Shown here: one piece after another, positions 8,790-17,266 of the stretch
Numbering within the stretch: position 1 is the stretch's first letter
How the letters are laid out: every line of letters begins with the position of its first letter
NCBI RefSeq assembly: GCF_018966525.1
Contig: NZ_CP076607.1
Span: 3,100,001-3,164,000 of the forward strand
Length of the DNA: 64,000 bases
Source of the DNA: Paenibacillus sophorae
Lineage (GTDB): Bacteria > Bacillota > Bacilli > Paenibacillales > Paenibacillaceae
Direction: 5' to 3'
The notes under the pieces: model-generated
What the model saw: the letters and a program-made list of their open reading frames with translations, nothing else
The model's database searches: none
What the model was told of the DNA's origin: nothing
Translations under genes and position numbers: made by a program

Positions 8790-9959
8790 CTAATGCCTCT
8801 GACTCCACTGTTTTCGAAACAACGGGAGTACCTTTTGTCCAAAATTCTCTGCTTCCTCCAAATGGGGGTAACCGGAAAGAATAAAGGTGCTTACACCGAT
8901 TTCCGCATAGCGGATTAGCACATCCGCAACCTGCTCCGCTGTACCGACAATCAGCATCGCCCCTCCCGAGCGAACGAGGGATAAGCCGCTCCACAGATTA
9001 GGCCCTAAGACGAAGTCATTCGCTGCGGACTGTTCCCTGAGCTCGTTCTGTCTGCTCTGGTTGGCAGCGTCCGTCTTTGCAAAAGATTGCTGCGCTTGCT
9101 GCAGCGTGTCTGATGAGACGCGGCTGATCAAGCTCCACGCAGCCGTCCAGGCTTCTTCCTCGGTGTCGCGTATAAGCACCTGCGCCCTTAATCCGTACCT
9201 CGGTTTGCGGTCAATTCCTGTAGTCCTGAGGACCTCCTTTCGAACATCCTCCATCTCGGCAATCTGCTCGGCAATCCATTCATGCGGCTCGCCCCACATC
9301 AGATAGGTGTCCGCATGCTGGACCGCAGCTTGCTTGGCGATCAGCGAGCTTCCTCCCAGATAAAGCGGGGGATGCGGAGACTGTACCGCAATCGGTGTGT
9401 GAACCGGGCCGCGAAACTGAAAATACTTGCCTTCAAAAGAATCTGCGGCTGCTGCAGAGCCATGTTCAGCTTGGCCTGAGAATTCAGATAACGCTGATCC
9501 GGCCGATCCGGTCCAGGCAAGCTTCATCACCTGCATGTACTCCATCGCCCGATCGTACCGGTCATCATGGGCATGGGCGAGTGGATCGCCGAGCTGCTCC
9601 AGATCCTGAACCGAACTCCCGGTCACGACATTGATCATGGCCCGCCCCCCTGACAATTGATCAAGAGAAGCGGCCATGCGGGCTGCGAGCACCGGGGCAA
9701 TCAATCCGGGTCTGATCGCTACGAGGGCGTTAAGCCGTGTCGTGTGGCTCATCACCGCTGATCCGACTACCCATGAATCCAGGCATGATCCGCCTGTCGG
9801 AATCAGAACGAACTCAAAGCCGGAGCGTTCCGCCATCTGCGCCACCTCAATTAAATAATTAAGCGAGGGTTCTCTCTCCGGATCAGTCCCCACATAGCGG
9901 CCGTCGCCGGATGTCGGTAAAAACCAGCCAAATCGAATCTCTTCTGTATGCAAGCCCAT
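8790..9959 (-). CDS. SsuD-like FMNH2-dependent alkanesulfonate monooxygenase family
   Basis: A 389-residue bacterial luciferase-like flavin monooxygenase. It shows the family hallmarks of alkanesulfonate monooxygenases: RFGWFLPTSGDGRY at the start, LVAIRPGLIAPVLAARMAASLDQLSGGR, and YLGGSS before the C-terminal part. SsuD enzymes release sulfite from alkanesulfonates using reduced flavin. Start ATG at 9959 with TAAGGAGG six nt upstream. It is first in the operon with the radical SAM, flavin-binding and metK genes; no ssuABC transporter genes lie alongside, so a function outside sulfonate uptake is possible. Confidence 0.88.
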   Translation of the reverse strand: MGLHTEEIRFGWFLPTSGDGRYVGTDPEREPSLNYLIEVAQMAERSGFEFVLIPTGGSCLDSWVVGSAVMSHTTRLNALVAIRPGLIAPVLAARMAASLDQLSGGRAMINVVTGSSVQDLEQLGDPLAHAHDDRYDRAMEYMQVMKLAWTGSAGSALSEFSGQAEHGSAAAADSFEGKYFQFRGPVHTPIAVQSPHPPLYLGGSSLIAKQAAVQHADTYLMWGEPHEWIAEQIAEMEDVRKEVLRTTGIDRKPRYGLRAQVLIRDTEEEAWTAAWSLISRVSSDTLQQAQQSFAKTDAANQSRQNELREQSAANDFVLGPNLWSGLSLVRSGGAMLIVGTAEQVADVLIRYAEIGVSTFILSGYPHLEEAENFGQKVLPLFRKQWSQRH

Positions 9960-10028
9960 GTTAGCCTCCTTATGTCGTATCTTGATGACACCATTGCTGA
10001 TTTATTTCTCCGGTGAACCGGTCGAATT

Positions 10029-10045
10029 CCTATAAAACTTATAGG
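10029..10045 (-). promoter_or_regulatory. 17-bp palindromic operator candidate upstream of the ssuD-like operon
   Basis: CCTATAA-AAC-TTATAGG is a perfect palindrome. On the minus strand a possible -10 (TATAAA) lies just before it, with CTGAAA 18 nt further upstream, so the palindrome would fall near the transcription start, where a repressor acts. A TTGACA at 10091-10096 (minus) is another possible -35 but has no well-spaced -10. No known regulator is assigned. Confidence 0.45.
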
Positions 10046-10096
10046 ATTAAATTTATATTCTGATTGTAACAAGCGTTTCAGTTATCGGGAATGTCA

Positions 10097-10307
10097 ATTC
10101 GCGTCAACTTTCATTTGTAAATTTACGTCTTTTCTATTAATGAGAAATAGATGGTAAAAAGAGAGGAGTAGAGAGGAAAGAGTGGATAATAACTTGAATA
10201 AAGTTGTGTTTTATTAATAGGGAAAGTGGTTCTATATTTAAAATGAACTTGGCAAAAAGAGGTCTGTAAATCGATGGATACTGAATCAAAAGCAAGATTT
10301 AGCGGAA
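10097..10307. other. AT-rich gap without a supported gene
   Basis: Between the promoter region of the ssuD-like operon and the terminator of the ABC operon. It contains no reading frame with coding character or a ribosome site. Confidence 0.4.
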
Positions 10308-10358
10308 TAAAAAAGGGGGATCCAAAAGCCATCGAATTGAAATGGCTTAGGGCCCCCT
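10308..10358 (-). terminator. terminator of the sugar ABC operon
   Basis: On the minus strand AGGGGG pairs with CCCCCT around an inner AAGCCAT/ATGGCTT stem and is followed by seven T. It lies 34 nt after the permease stop. Confidence 0.8.
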
Positions 10359-10391
10359 GTTTGTTTTTTCGAGCAGGATGTACCGAACCCC

Positions 10392-11222
10392 TCAGCCTTT
10401 AACGGAGCCTTGTGTAAGTCCGGAAATGATCTGGTTTTGAAACAGGCTGTACATCGCAACGCTTGGAATAATGCTGATGACAATCGCCGCGAACATCGAG
10501 GTGAAATCGGTTGTAAACTGGCTGGCGAAAAAACGAATGCCCATTTGCAGAGTCCGCACCTGTTCGGAGGAAGTCAGCAGCATCGCATACAGGAACTCGT
10601 TCCAGCTGCTTAAGAATTGAAACGTGGCCGCGGTTACGATGCCTGTACGGGAAATCGGCACAATCACCCTGAAGAACTTTTGGTAGAAATCGCACCCGTC
10701 CAGCAGCGCGGCTTCTTCGAGCTCCGCAGGAATCGAATCCATAAAGCCTTTGATAATAAAGACGGACAGCGGAAGCGAGATTGCCGTATACGTTAAAATC
10801 AGCGCCAGCTTTGTGTCATAGAGGCCGAGTGTCCGAATTAAAGTAAAATACGGAACCATGAGAGCGCTAACCGGCACTAGTATCCCCGTGATCAGGGTTG
10901 AAAATATAACCGGTCCGAACCTGAACTTATATCTGGAGAGCACATAGGCGGCCATGGATGCAACCAGCGCGTTCAAAGCAGTTGCCGAAAAGCTGATAAT
11001 AACGGAATTTGAAAATAACAGAGCCAAATGCGCCGACTTGAACGCATTCACATAATTGCCGAACTGCGGCGGGGCGGGAAACCGGAAAGGATCGCCAAGC
11101 AGTTCGACATTCGTTTTGAGCGAAGCCATTACAAGCCAGAGCATGGGGAAGAGTGTGTACACAAGAAACAAGGACAAAATGGCCCGGGATAGTAACTTTT
11201 CAAGCAGCGCATTTATTTTCAT
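10392..11222 (-). CDS. carbohydrate ABC transporter permease (MalG/LacG type)
   Basis: A 276-residue inner-membrane permease with six predicted spans. The EAA loop, EEAALLDGCDFYQKFFRVIVPIS, identifies the binding-protein-dependent permease family that contacts the ATPase. It is the last gene of a three-gene operon, 15 nt after the partner permease. No ATPase gene is present; in Bacillota a shared MsmX-type ATPase usually energises such importers. The substrate is probably a sugar or oligosaccharide. Confidence 0.92.
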   Translation of the reverse strand: MKINALLEKLLSRAILSLFLVYTLFPMLWLVMASLKTNVELLGDPFRFPAPPQFGNYVNAFKSAHLALLFSNSVIISFSATALNALVASMAAYVLSRYKFRFGPVIFSTLITGILVPVSALMVPYFTLIRTLGLYDTKLALILTYTAISLPLSVFIIKGFMDSIPAELEEAALLDGCDFYQKFFRVIVPISRTGIVTAATFQFLSSWNEFLYAMLLTSSEQVRTLQMGIRFFASQFTTDFTSMFAAIVISIIPSVAMYSLFQNQIISGLTQGSVKG

Positions 11223-11237
11223 AAGACTTCTCCTGAA

Positions 11238-12113
11238 TTACATGTCATATTTGGCGGCGTTAAATAATCTGCGTACCGTTAGAATGACCAGGCCGCCGAG
11301 AACAATCAGCACCGTGCCCAAAGCATTGGCCGTCCCATAGTGGAAGTTCTGTAGTTCTTTATATAAATAAAGTACAAGGACCGAGGTGCTGTTGGCCGGA
11401 CCGCCGTTTGTCAGCAGCAGAACCTGTTCGAATTGCCGAAGCCCGTTAACCATCGCAAGCGTTACGCAGGTAGCTATGGTTCCTCTAATCAGTGGCAATG
11501 TGATATGCCAATCCTGCTGCGTGCGTGTCGCTCCGTCAATGCTTGCAGCTTCGTAGTAGGACTGCGAAACCGAGGAGATGTCCGCCAAAATAATGACCAT
11601 GAAATAGCCGATATACAGCAGTCCGTACACGAGTACGGAAGGGAACGCGCTGCCCAGCCCGCCGAGCCAGTTATGTTCCCATTCGGACAATCCTATCAAA
11701 CGGAGGAAGCCGTTAAGCAATCCCCGTTCATTGTTATAGATGGCTCCCCACAACATCGTGATTGCGATACCCGAGATGACATGGGGGAAAAAGTAAATCG
11801 TACGCAGCAGCTTCCAGCCCTTCGGCTTTCGGGCCAGCAGCAGGGCGACTACGATGGCAAGCGGTACCTGAATCAACGCCTCCGCGAAGGCCCAGATCAA
11901 ATTATTGCGAATGGAAATCCGAAATACTTCATCATGAAACAAGGCGCTGTAATTTCGGAGGCCGGCAAACCCGGGACTGCTCATACCATCCCAATTCAAT
12001 AGGCTGACAACGACGACATATCCGACGGGATATAGAAAAAAGGCGGCAAAGAGCAGTAAGGCCGGCAGTAGAAAAAGTATAGCGCCTGTACGGAAATGGG
12101 TTGTTCGCTGCAA
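11238..12113 (-). CDS. carbohydrate ABC transporter permease (MalF/LacF type)
   Basis: A 291-residue permease with six membrane spans. Its EAA loop reads YYEAASIDGATRTQQDWHITLPLI. It forms the heterodimeric channel with the following permease. It lies 39 nt after the lipoprotein gene. RBS-like CTCC (minus AGGAGGG) lies just before the start. The substrate is not evident beyond the CUT1-type family. Confidence 0.92.
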   Translation of the reverse strand: MQRTTHFRTGAILFLLPALLLFAAFFLYPVGYVVVVSLLNWDGMSSPGFAGLRNYSALFHDEVFRISIRNNLIWAFAEALIQVPLAIVVALLLARKPKGWKLLRTIYFFPHVISGIAITMLWGAIYNNERGLLNGFLRLIGLSEWEHNWLGGLGSAFPSVLVYGLLYIGYFMVIILADISSVSQSYYEAASIDGATRTQQDWHITLPLIRGTIATCVTLAMVNGLRQFEQVLLLTNGGPANSTSVLVLYLYKELQNFHYGTANALGTVLIVLGGLVILTVRRLFNAAKYDM

Positions 12114-12152
12114 GTTCTGCCCTCCTTTACTCCAGTTTCCAGCGAGCCGGAT

Positions 12153-13430
12153 TTATTTGGATTCGGCTTGTTTAAGCTGCTCTACGAATTGTTCCGGCGT
12201 ATATTTTCCAAGCACCAGACCGCTCAACGCTTGCGGGAATTCCGCGCCGACGGCGGGGCTCACGCTTGCCCGGAAATGAGGGATGATGTATGGCGCGGCT
12301 TCCATTCCTTTTTTCATCTCGGTTTGCAGGCGTTCCACTTTATCATCCTTTGTAACCTCGTATTTAATGACGAACAATGATCCGGAATCGAGCGATATTT
12401 TCTTCACATTGTCCGGAGAGGTCAAATATTTAAGGAATTTCACAATGGCTTCTTCTTTCTTTTTATCCTTTTGTTTACCTACTGCCAGACTTGCCTGCGT
12501 AAAGCCGACATACTGCCCGGGTTGTCCTTTGCCTCCTTCGTAAACGGGGGCAGGCGCAACCTCGACGGAATCGTACAATTGATCAATGCCTTCCTTTTTG
12601 ATTCGACCGATAAACCAGGGCCCGTTGAGCAGCACGGCGGTTTGCTGATTTAAAAAGTGACCGCCTGCATTGTCCAATCCGACCGCATCTCCCGTAGTGT
12701 AATCAAAGAGCTTTTTCAATACCTCGGCGGCTTGTACAAAGGCGGGGTCGTCCAATCCGTGTTTGTACACATCCGGCCCTCCAATCGCGGACACGAGCTG
12801 GGAGTACCACAGCATGGAAACCCAACCATCGCCTCCGGTCATTTGCGTGGCGGGAGCGATGCCTGCGGCTTTCAATTTATCAAAAGCGGCGAACAGCTCG
12901 GTGTATGTTTTGGGGAATCCGGTGATGCCCGCTTGTTTGAACAGCTTGGTATTGTATAATACCGGGGTTACGCCGAACTCGAACGGAATCGAGTACACTT
13001 TGCCGTCGTATGTGGCATTGTCAAAGGCATGATCCAGGAACGTGCTTTTCCACTGCTCGTCCAGATAAGGAGTAAGATCGGCTAAATTTCCCGATTTGTA
13101 ATAGAACTCCCCGTCCGCAGGATTATCGAAGGAAAAAATATCCGGTGTTGTCCCCGTCGTAATATTGGTGCGGATCTTATCCTTGTAAGCGGCGTAATCG
13201 GGAATCTCTTCAACGACGACTTTGATTTTGCCTTGATTCTGTTCGTTGAAATCTTTGACAATTTGAGCGAACGTGGCGGCTTTGGAATCTTTCGCTACCC
13301 ATATGCTGGGGAATTTGATTTCGATTTCGGATGCTTCGCCGCTTTTCGCGTTTTCTCCGCACGCGCTTAGCAGTATGGAAAAGACGAGCAAGATCGCAGG
13401 CAGCGTAAGCAGGAGAGTTCTCTTTTTCAT
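12153..13430 (-). CDS. sugar ABC transporter substrate-binding lipoprotein
   Basis: A 425-residue extracellular solute-binding protein, family 1 type. Residues 1-23 are a lipoprotein signal with lipobox LLSAC; Cys24 would be lipid-modified. The start is the ATG at 13430, with AAGGAG 10 nt upstream; a longer frame to 13466 has no ribosome site. First gene of the operon with two permeases; the divergent AraC gene probably regulates it. Confidence 0.92.
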   Translation of the reverse strand: MKKRTLLLTLPAILLVFSILLSACGENAKSGEASEIEIKFPSIWVAKDSKAATFAQIVKDFNEQNQGKIKVVVEEIPDYAAYKDKIRTNITTGTTPDIFSFDNPADGEFYYKSGNLADLTPYLDEQWKSTFLDHAFDNATYDGKVYSIPFEFGVTPVLYNTKLFKQAGITGFPKTYTELFAAFDKLKAAGIAPATQMTGGDGWVSMLWYSQLVSAIGGPDVYKHGLDDPAFVQAAEVLKKLFDYTTGDAVGLDNAGGHFLNQQTAVLLNGPWFIGRIKKEGIDQLYDSVEVAPAPVYEGGKGQPGQYVGFTQASLAVGKQKDKKKEEAIVKFLKYLTSPDNVKKISLDSGSLFVIKYEVTKDDKVERLQTEMKKGMEAAPYIIPHFRASVSPAVGAEFPQALSGLVLGKYTPEQFVEQLKQAESK

Positions 13431-13568
13431 CGTATGTACACTCCTTAAATGGTTATTAGTTAGCAAACAGTATGATATTATTAGCTCTCTAGTGGTCTAG
13501 TCAATGTCCAATAAATTAACTTGGTTTACTATGCTTTATATATTATCAAGCCGAATCTTCACAAGTAA

Positions 13569-13605
13569 ATGTCATTTTAAGTTGTTCGTGCATGTCATTT
13601 TAAGT
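13569..13605. promoter_or_regulatory. two 14-bp direct repeats, candidate AraC-family operator
   Basis: ATGTCATTTTAAGT occurs at 13569-13582 and again, identical, at 13592-13605, a 23-bp period (about two helical turns). AraC-family proteins often bind such directly repeated half-sites. The repeats lie between the divergent AraC and ABC genes. Confidence 0.55.
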
Positions 13606-13718
13606 CATGGTGAATGATTGCTGCAGAATAAAAGAGTGAATGAAAGGCATTGTGAACCTTGTAGAAATTATATATTATTTATAAAAATGAGATCGCATTA
13701 TAAAAAGAGGTATGTTAA

Positions 13719-14594
13719 ATGAAAGACAAGATGATAGAGGATAATCATGAGTTTTTGGAGTTATGCCTCTTTACCCCTTCCGTATACGAAAAGTCCGGAG
13801 CCGCTTGGCCGATTCGCCTTGGACATAATATTGCCAAACCGAATTATCACATTGGCCCCCGGACGACCCCTTATTATTATTTAATTTTTGTGCTGGAAGG
13901 GCAAGGGACGTTTAATCAAAACAAACAAACCTTTGAGCTCCGTAAAAATGATATTTTTTGTCTGTTTCCACAGGTCATTCATGAATATTACACACGTGCG
14001 GATGATCCGCTCCGCAAAGTATTTCTTGCTTTTGACGGGAGACAGGCTTTGAGTCTGCTTGAGAAGATTGGACTGACTATGCACAGCCCGCATGCAGCGG
14101 GTGTATTGACACCCGAAGCGATTCAACTGATGTGGGATTTCTTCAGATTGGTGAATTCAGATAACGACACGGACCTGGGACGGCTAATCTTATTCCACCG
14201 TATCTTCGATCATCTCTCTGCTGCGATTGACGGTTCTGCCCGTAATGATCGGCGGGATGTCTCGTGGCTGCAAAAAGGGCATGAATATATGGAGATTCAC
14301 TATGCGGAGGGCATCACAGTCGAAAGAGTATCAGAGTATGTCGGCATAGACCGCACTCACTTTACCAAACAGTACCGCAAGGCTTACGGAATCACTCCCA
14401 TTCAGTTTATCCAGGAGTTGAAAATGAAGGAAGCCCGGTCATTGCTGGAGCAGACCTCCTATACCTTGTCCGAAATTGCTCACTCTGTCGGCTACCCTGA
14501 TATCTTCTCCTTCTCGAAAGCATTCAAGAAGCGTCTTGGTGTCGCACCCACTCAGTATCGGGATACGAAAATCAAAAGCGGGCAGCAGAAATGA
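13719..14594 (+). CDS. AraC-family transcriptional regulator
   Basis: A 291-residue regulator with an N-terminal cupin-like sensing domain (about residues 20-150; FVLEGQGTFNQNKQTFELRKNDIF) and a C-terminal double helix-turn-helix (about 188-285; VERVSEYVGIDRTHFTKQYRKAYG and LSEIAHSVGYPDIFSFSKAFKK). It is divergent from the sugar ABC operon and is its likely sugar-responsive activator. The ribosome site AAAGAGG precedes the ATG. Confidence 0.92.
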   Translation: MKDKMIEDNHEFLELCLFTPSVYEKSGAAWPIRLGHNIAKPNYHIGPRTTPYYYLIFVLEGQGTFNQNKQTFELRKNDIFCLFPQVIHEYYTRADDPLRKVFLAFDGRQALSLLEKIGLTMHSPHAAGVLTPEAIQLMWDFFRLVNSDNDTDLGRLILFHRIFDHLSAAIDGSARNDRRDVSWLQKGHEYMEIHYAEGITVERVSEYVGIDRTHFTKQYRKAYGITPIQFIQELKMKEARSLLEQTSYTLSEIAHSVGYPDIFSFSKAFKKRLGVAPTQYRDTKIKSGQQK

Positions 14595-14642
14595 GTCAGG
14601 TATGGTGTGAGTAACTATGAAGAAGAACACGGAAGCACAAAA

Positions 14643-14682
14643 AAAGGTTGGGTCAGAATCATCTTCTGCCCAACCTTTCTCT
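14643..14682 (+). terminator. terminator after the AraC gene
   Basis: AAGGTTGGG pairs with CCCAACCTT (with a one-base bulge and the extra pairs CAGAA/TTCTG), followed by TCTC. The T tract is weak. Confidence 0.65.
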
Positions 14683-14717
14683 ATGTAAACAAACTACTGT
14701 TTTATTGTCAGTTTCAA

Positions 14718-14745
14718 TTGACATCGATGGAAATAGTGATAAAAT
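14718..14745 (+). promoter_or_regulatory. sigma-A-type promoter for the DUF6323/DUF6179 pair
   Basis: TTGACA (14718-14723), 16-bp spacer, TAAAAT (14740-14745). It lies about 105 bp before the start codon of the first gene. Confidence 0.6.
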
Positions 14746-14849
14746 ATAGCGTGAAACAAAATTAATATAGATTATAACATAAAACAAAGAAAAAGTCAAC
14801 TATTTTCTATATTTTTTTCTTAGAAAAATTAATGAGGGAGGATACCGGC

Positions 14850-15338
14850 ATGTATTTACCCCGCCTTTTCAACTCCTTGAACGTATCTATGCAGGAACAA
14901 TGTATAACCGAATTACTGGAATTGAACGAGAAGACGAAGGAATATGGCCTGATCCTGACCCCGCAGGACGTTGAACTGATGATGGCGGCGAGAAACCAGG
15001 TCCTGTACAGCTACGGGCGGGTGGAATTGAGTATTGAAGTGACCAAGGCGCTCATCGAGGTATTCTCGGCGTCCTCGTTTATCAACCAGGAGAACTATGC
15101 GGATACGCTGAATGAACTGCATGAGATTTTTTATTATCTGAAAAATGAAACAGAAGACAAAATCAGCGACATGAAGCTCCTCCACAGGATGAAGGAAGTG
15201 TTCGAAGAGGATTGCGAGGGCTCATTGGACTTGTTAAAAAGCAGACTCGAAGAGTATGCCGAAGAGTTCCGGAGAGATTTGCAGAAGAACGATTCTTTAT
15301 TTGAAGGAGAAGATGAATATTGGGACCTGAACATATAA
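14850..15338 (+). CDS. DUF6323-like protein of unknown function
   Basis: A 162-residue, mostly helical and acidic cytoplasmic protein. Segments such as NEKTKEYGLILTPQDVELMM and SSFINQENYADTLNELHEIFYYLKNET fit my recollection of the Firmicutes family DUF6323; no function is known. Start ATG at 14850, with GAGGGAGG about 9 nt upstream; an earlier ATG at 14832 overlaps this ribosome site. It overlaps the next gene, so the two are translationally coupled and probably act together. Confidence 0.7.
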   Translation: MYLPRLFNSLNVSMQEQCITELLELNEKTKEYGLILTPQDVELMMAARNQVLYSYGRVELSIEVTKALIEVFSASSFINQENYADTLNELHEIFYYLKNETEDKISDMKLLHRMKEVFEEDCEGSLDLLKSRLEEYAEEFRRDLQKNDSLFEGEDEYWDLNI

Positions 15339-16756
15339 ATAACGGGAGCGAGTTGACCGTTCAGGGCGGCATTCGCAAATCTCGGCTGCAGCGCAATCAA
15401 TATACGATCTCCTTAATGAACGAAGGCTTGCGGGCGGGGCTGCTGACGGGCCAGGAAATGACGCGCATTCAGAATGCGTTCATGCAGTTCTTGCAGGAGA
15501 TGATCAAGAAATACACCCGGGGCGAAAGCACTTCGGTGACCACGGAAACCGCCGAAAGCCTCCTGACTTCGATCATGTATGCGGCCGATGCGTATCTGTT
15601 CAGCTTTGAGGAGCCGGAGAAGGCGATTACGTATCTCAAAACGGTTGACTTACGCCAAATCTATGAACGAGGCGTGGAAAAGGTCACTCAATGCTTGGAA
15701 GAGACCAAGGAGCTATATAAGGAAATCATGGTTAACAAGCTGGAGGTTCCGGTCGACGCCTATAACATGACCATCGATGAGTCCCTGCCTGTCTTTCTAA
15801 GGAAATACGGCATCATCTTTGATGCCCACAATACGATGGCGAGTATCGATTACCCGCTGGCTTCCGATGACATGCGGCTTCAGGGCGTTTTTTATATCAA
15901 GCAGTATCTGGAACGGTTGAAGCTGGAGACCGAATTTTGCGCGATGTTCGATCAGCGGGAGCTGCTGGATTTGCTGGTGCACTACGGAAGGGAATGCAGA
16001 TTTAACTACCGGATTGAGTTGTTCAATATATATGAGATTGTGCTGAATAATGCGATTTTCTCGGTTTTATCAGGGGGAGATGCCGATGAAATCCGAATTT
16101 CCGAGAGTCAATACGAACGGTTAGAACGACAATTCATGAGCCTTACTGAACCGCAAATCAGGTCCGTCATCTACGGTGGGATGGGAAGGCTTCAGCAAGA
16201 ATTGCCGATTCATCCGCAATTGAAGGAGTATATGGACGGGTGCAGAGAGGACCTCGTTCAGCGGGTGGCGAATGCCGCAAAGCACAGCAGCTTACGGGCT
16301 GTTATTATTACAGAGCGGGAGGCGGAAGTGAAGTCCATCGTCATTGTCTTGGGCGAAGACGACAGAATGAGCGATGTAGAGTTAAGAAGACGGCTGGATG
16401 AGATTATGGCCTGCGAGCGGAAGGAGGACAAAGTGAGGCTGATCTTATCGAGCTTTCATTCCTTCCACGACTTCCTCGATATGCTTGAATCCGACTGCTT
16501 GTATGGGGATGAGTATGATGCGCTTTTCCATGCTTTTGGCGATATGGAGCTGGCAATTTTGGCGAAAATCGTATTCTATGAAGAGCTGCGAAGCGAGTCT
16601 TTGGATCTGCCGTCCATGCTGTTACTTAAGAATGAGTATACGATGGATTGGCAAATGCAATTTGTCCAGTGCCTGCAGGGGATGAGCCGGGAGCGGCTGC
16701 AAGCCGTCGAGAAGTATATGGGCGAGATGGACTATGAACAAATGAGATTCTACTGA
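15320..16756 (+). CDS. DUF6179-like protein of unknown function
   Basis: A 478-residue protein, mostly alpha-helical, without membrane segments or catalytic signature that I recognise. It begins with a TTG at 15320, with GAAGGAG 10 nt upstream inside the preceding gene, giving a 19-nt overlap. The N-terminal part (YTISLMNEGLRAGLLTG, TRGESTSVTTETAESLL) fits my memory of DUF6179, which is usually next to DUF6323. It may be a spore, stress or regulatory pair; nothing in the context decides this. Confidence 0.7.
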   Translation: MGPEHINNGSELTVQGGIRKSRLQRNQYTISLMNEGLRAGLLTGQEMTRIQNAFMQFLQEMIKKYTRGESTSVTTETAESLLTSIMYAADAYLFSFEEPEKAITYLKTVDLRQIYERGVEKVTQCLEETKELYKEIMVNKLEVPVDAYNMTIDESLPVFLRKYGIIFDAHNTMASIDYPLASDDMRLQGVFYIKQYLERLKLETEFCAMFDQRELLDLLVHYGRECRFNYRIELFNIYEIVLNNAIFSVLSGGDADEIRISESQYERLERQFMSLTEPQIRSVIYGGMGRLQQELPIHPQLKEYMDGCREDLVQRVANAAKHSSLRAVIITEREAEVKSIVIVLGEDDRMSDVELRRRLDEIMACERKEDKVRLILSSFHSFHDFLDMLESDCLYGDEYDALFHAFGDMELAILAKIVFYEELRSESLDLPSMLLLKNEYTMDWQMQFVQCLQGMSRERLQAVEKYMGEMDYEQMRFY

Positions 16757-16832
16757 ACAGTAATTATCTTTTATTTCATAAAAGTGACTTTATCGAAAAA
16801 GAAATTTTAAACTTTTATGCAAGATCACAGAC

Positions 16833-16875
16833 AAACAGACCTGATGCGGGAACTCTCTATCAGGTCTGTTTATCT
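16833..16875 (+). terminator. terminator after the DUF6179-like gene
   Basis: A 13-bp perfect stem (AAACAGACCTGAT with ATCAGGTCTGTTT) closing a 13-nt loop, followed by ATCTTGTT. Confidence 0.75.
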
Positions 16876-17178
16876 TGTTAAAGGAAGTGCGAAAATATCT
16901 GGATTAAGCTCCGCAATGAGGCTGTCCCGGAAATGATCGGCAGCCGAGCTACGTTAACGGGCACATACTCGCATCCAATAAAATTAGAATCATGCCAGGG
17001 CTTACTCCTCAAATTTCATCGGATCAGATGGCATACCCCAGCACCCAACAGAGATGCGGCAGCATTAAAGCATATTTTCCAGCGCCATTTTGTCCGAGCC
17101 GCGCAAACAATTCCCTTTTTTTATCGAGAGATTAAGAGAGTTTACAGCCGTTTGGTTACGAAATTCTTTAGGTGTTTT
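16876..17178. other. gap without a supported gene
   Basis: About 300 bp between the terminator and the aldo/keto reductase promoter. Short open stretches exist but none has a ribosome site or a family match. It may be decayed coding sequence. Confidence 0.4.
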
Positions 17179-17206
17179 TTGAAGGGTAATTCGTATATGT
17201 TATAAT
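17179..17206 (+). promoter_or_regulatory. promoter of the aldo/keto reductase gene
   Basis: TTGAAG (17179-17184), 16-bp spacer and a perfect TATAAT (17201-17206), 60 bp before the GTG start. Confidence 0.65.
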
Positions 17207-17266
17207 GACCTGGTTAGGTTTTTTGGGTAACTTTCCCATACAACTCACAGAAAGGATGAGGACAAA

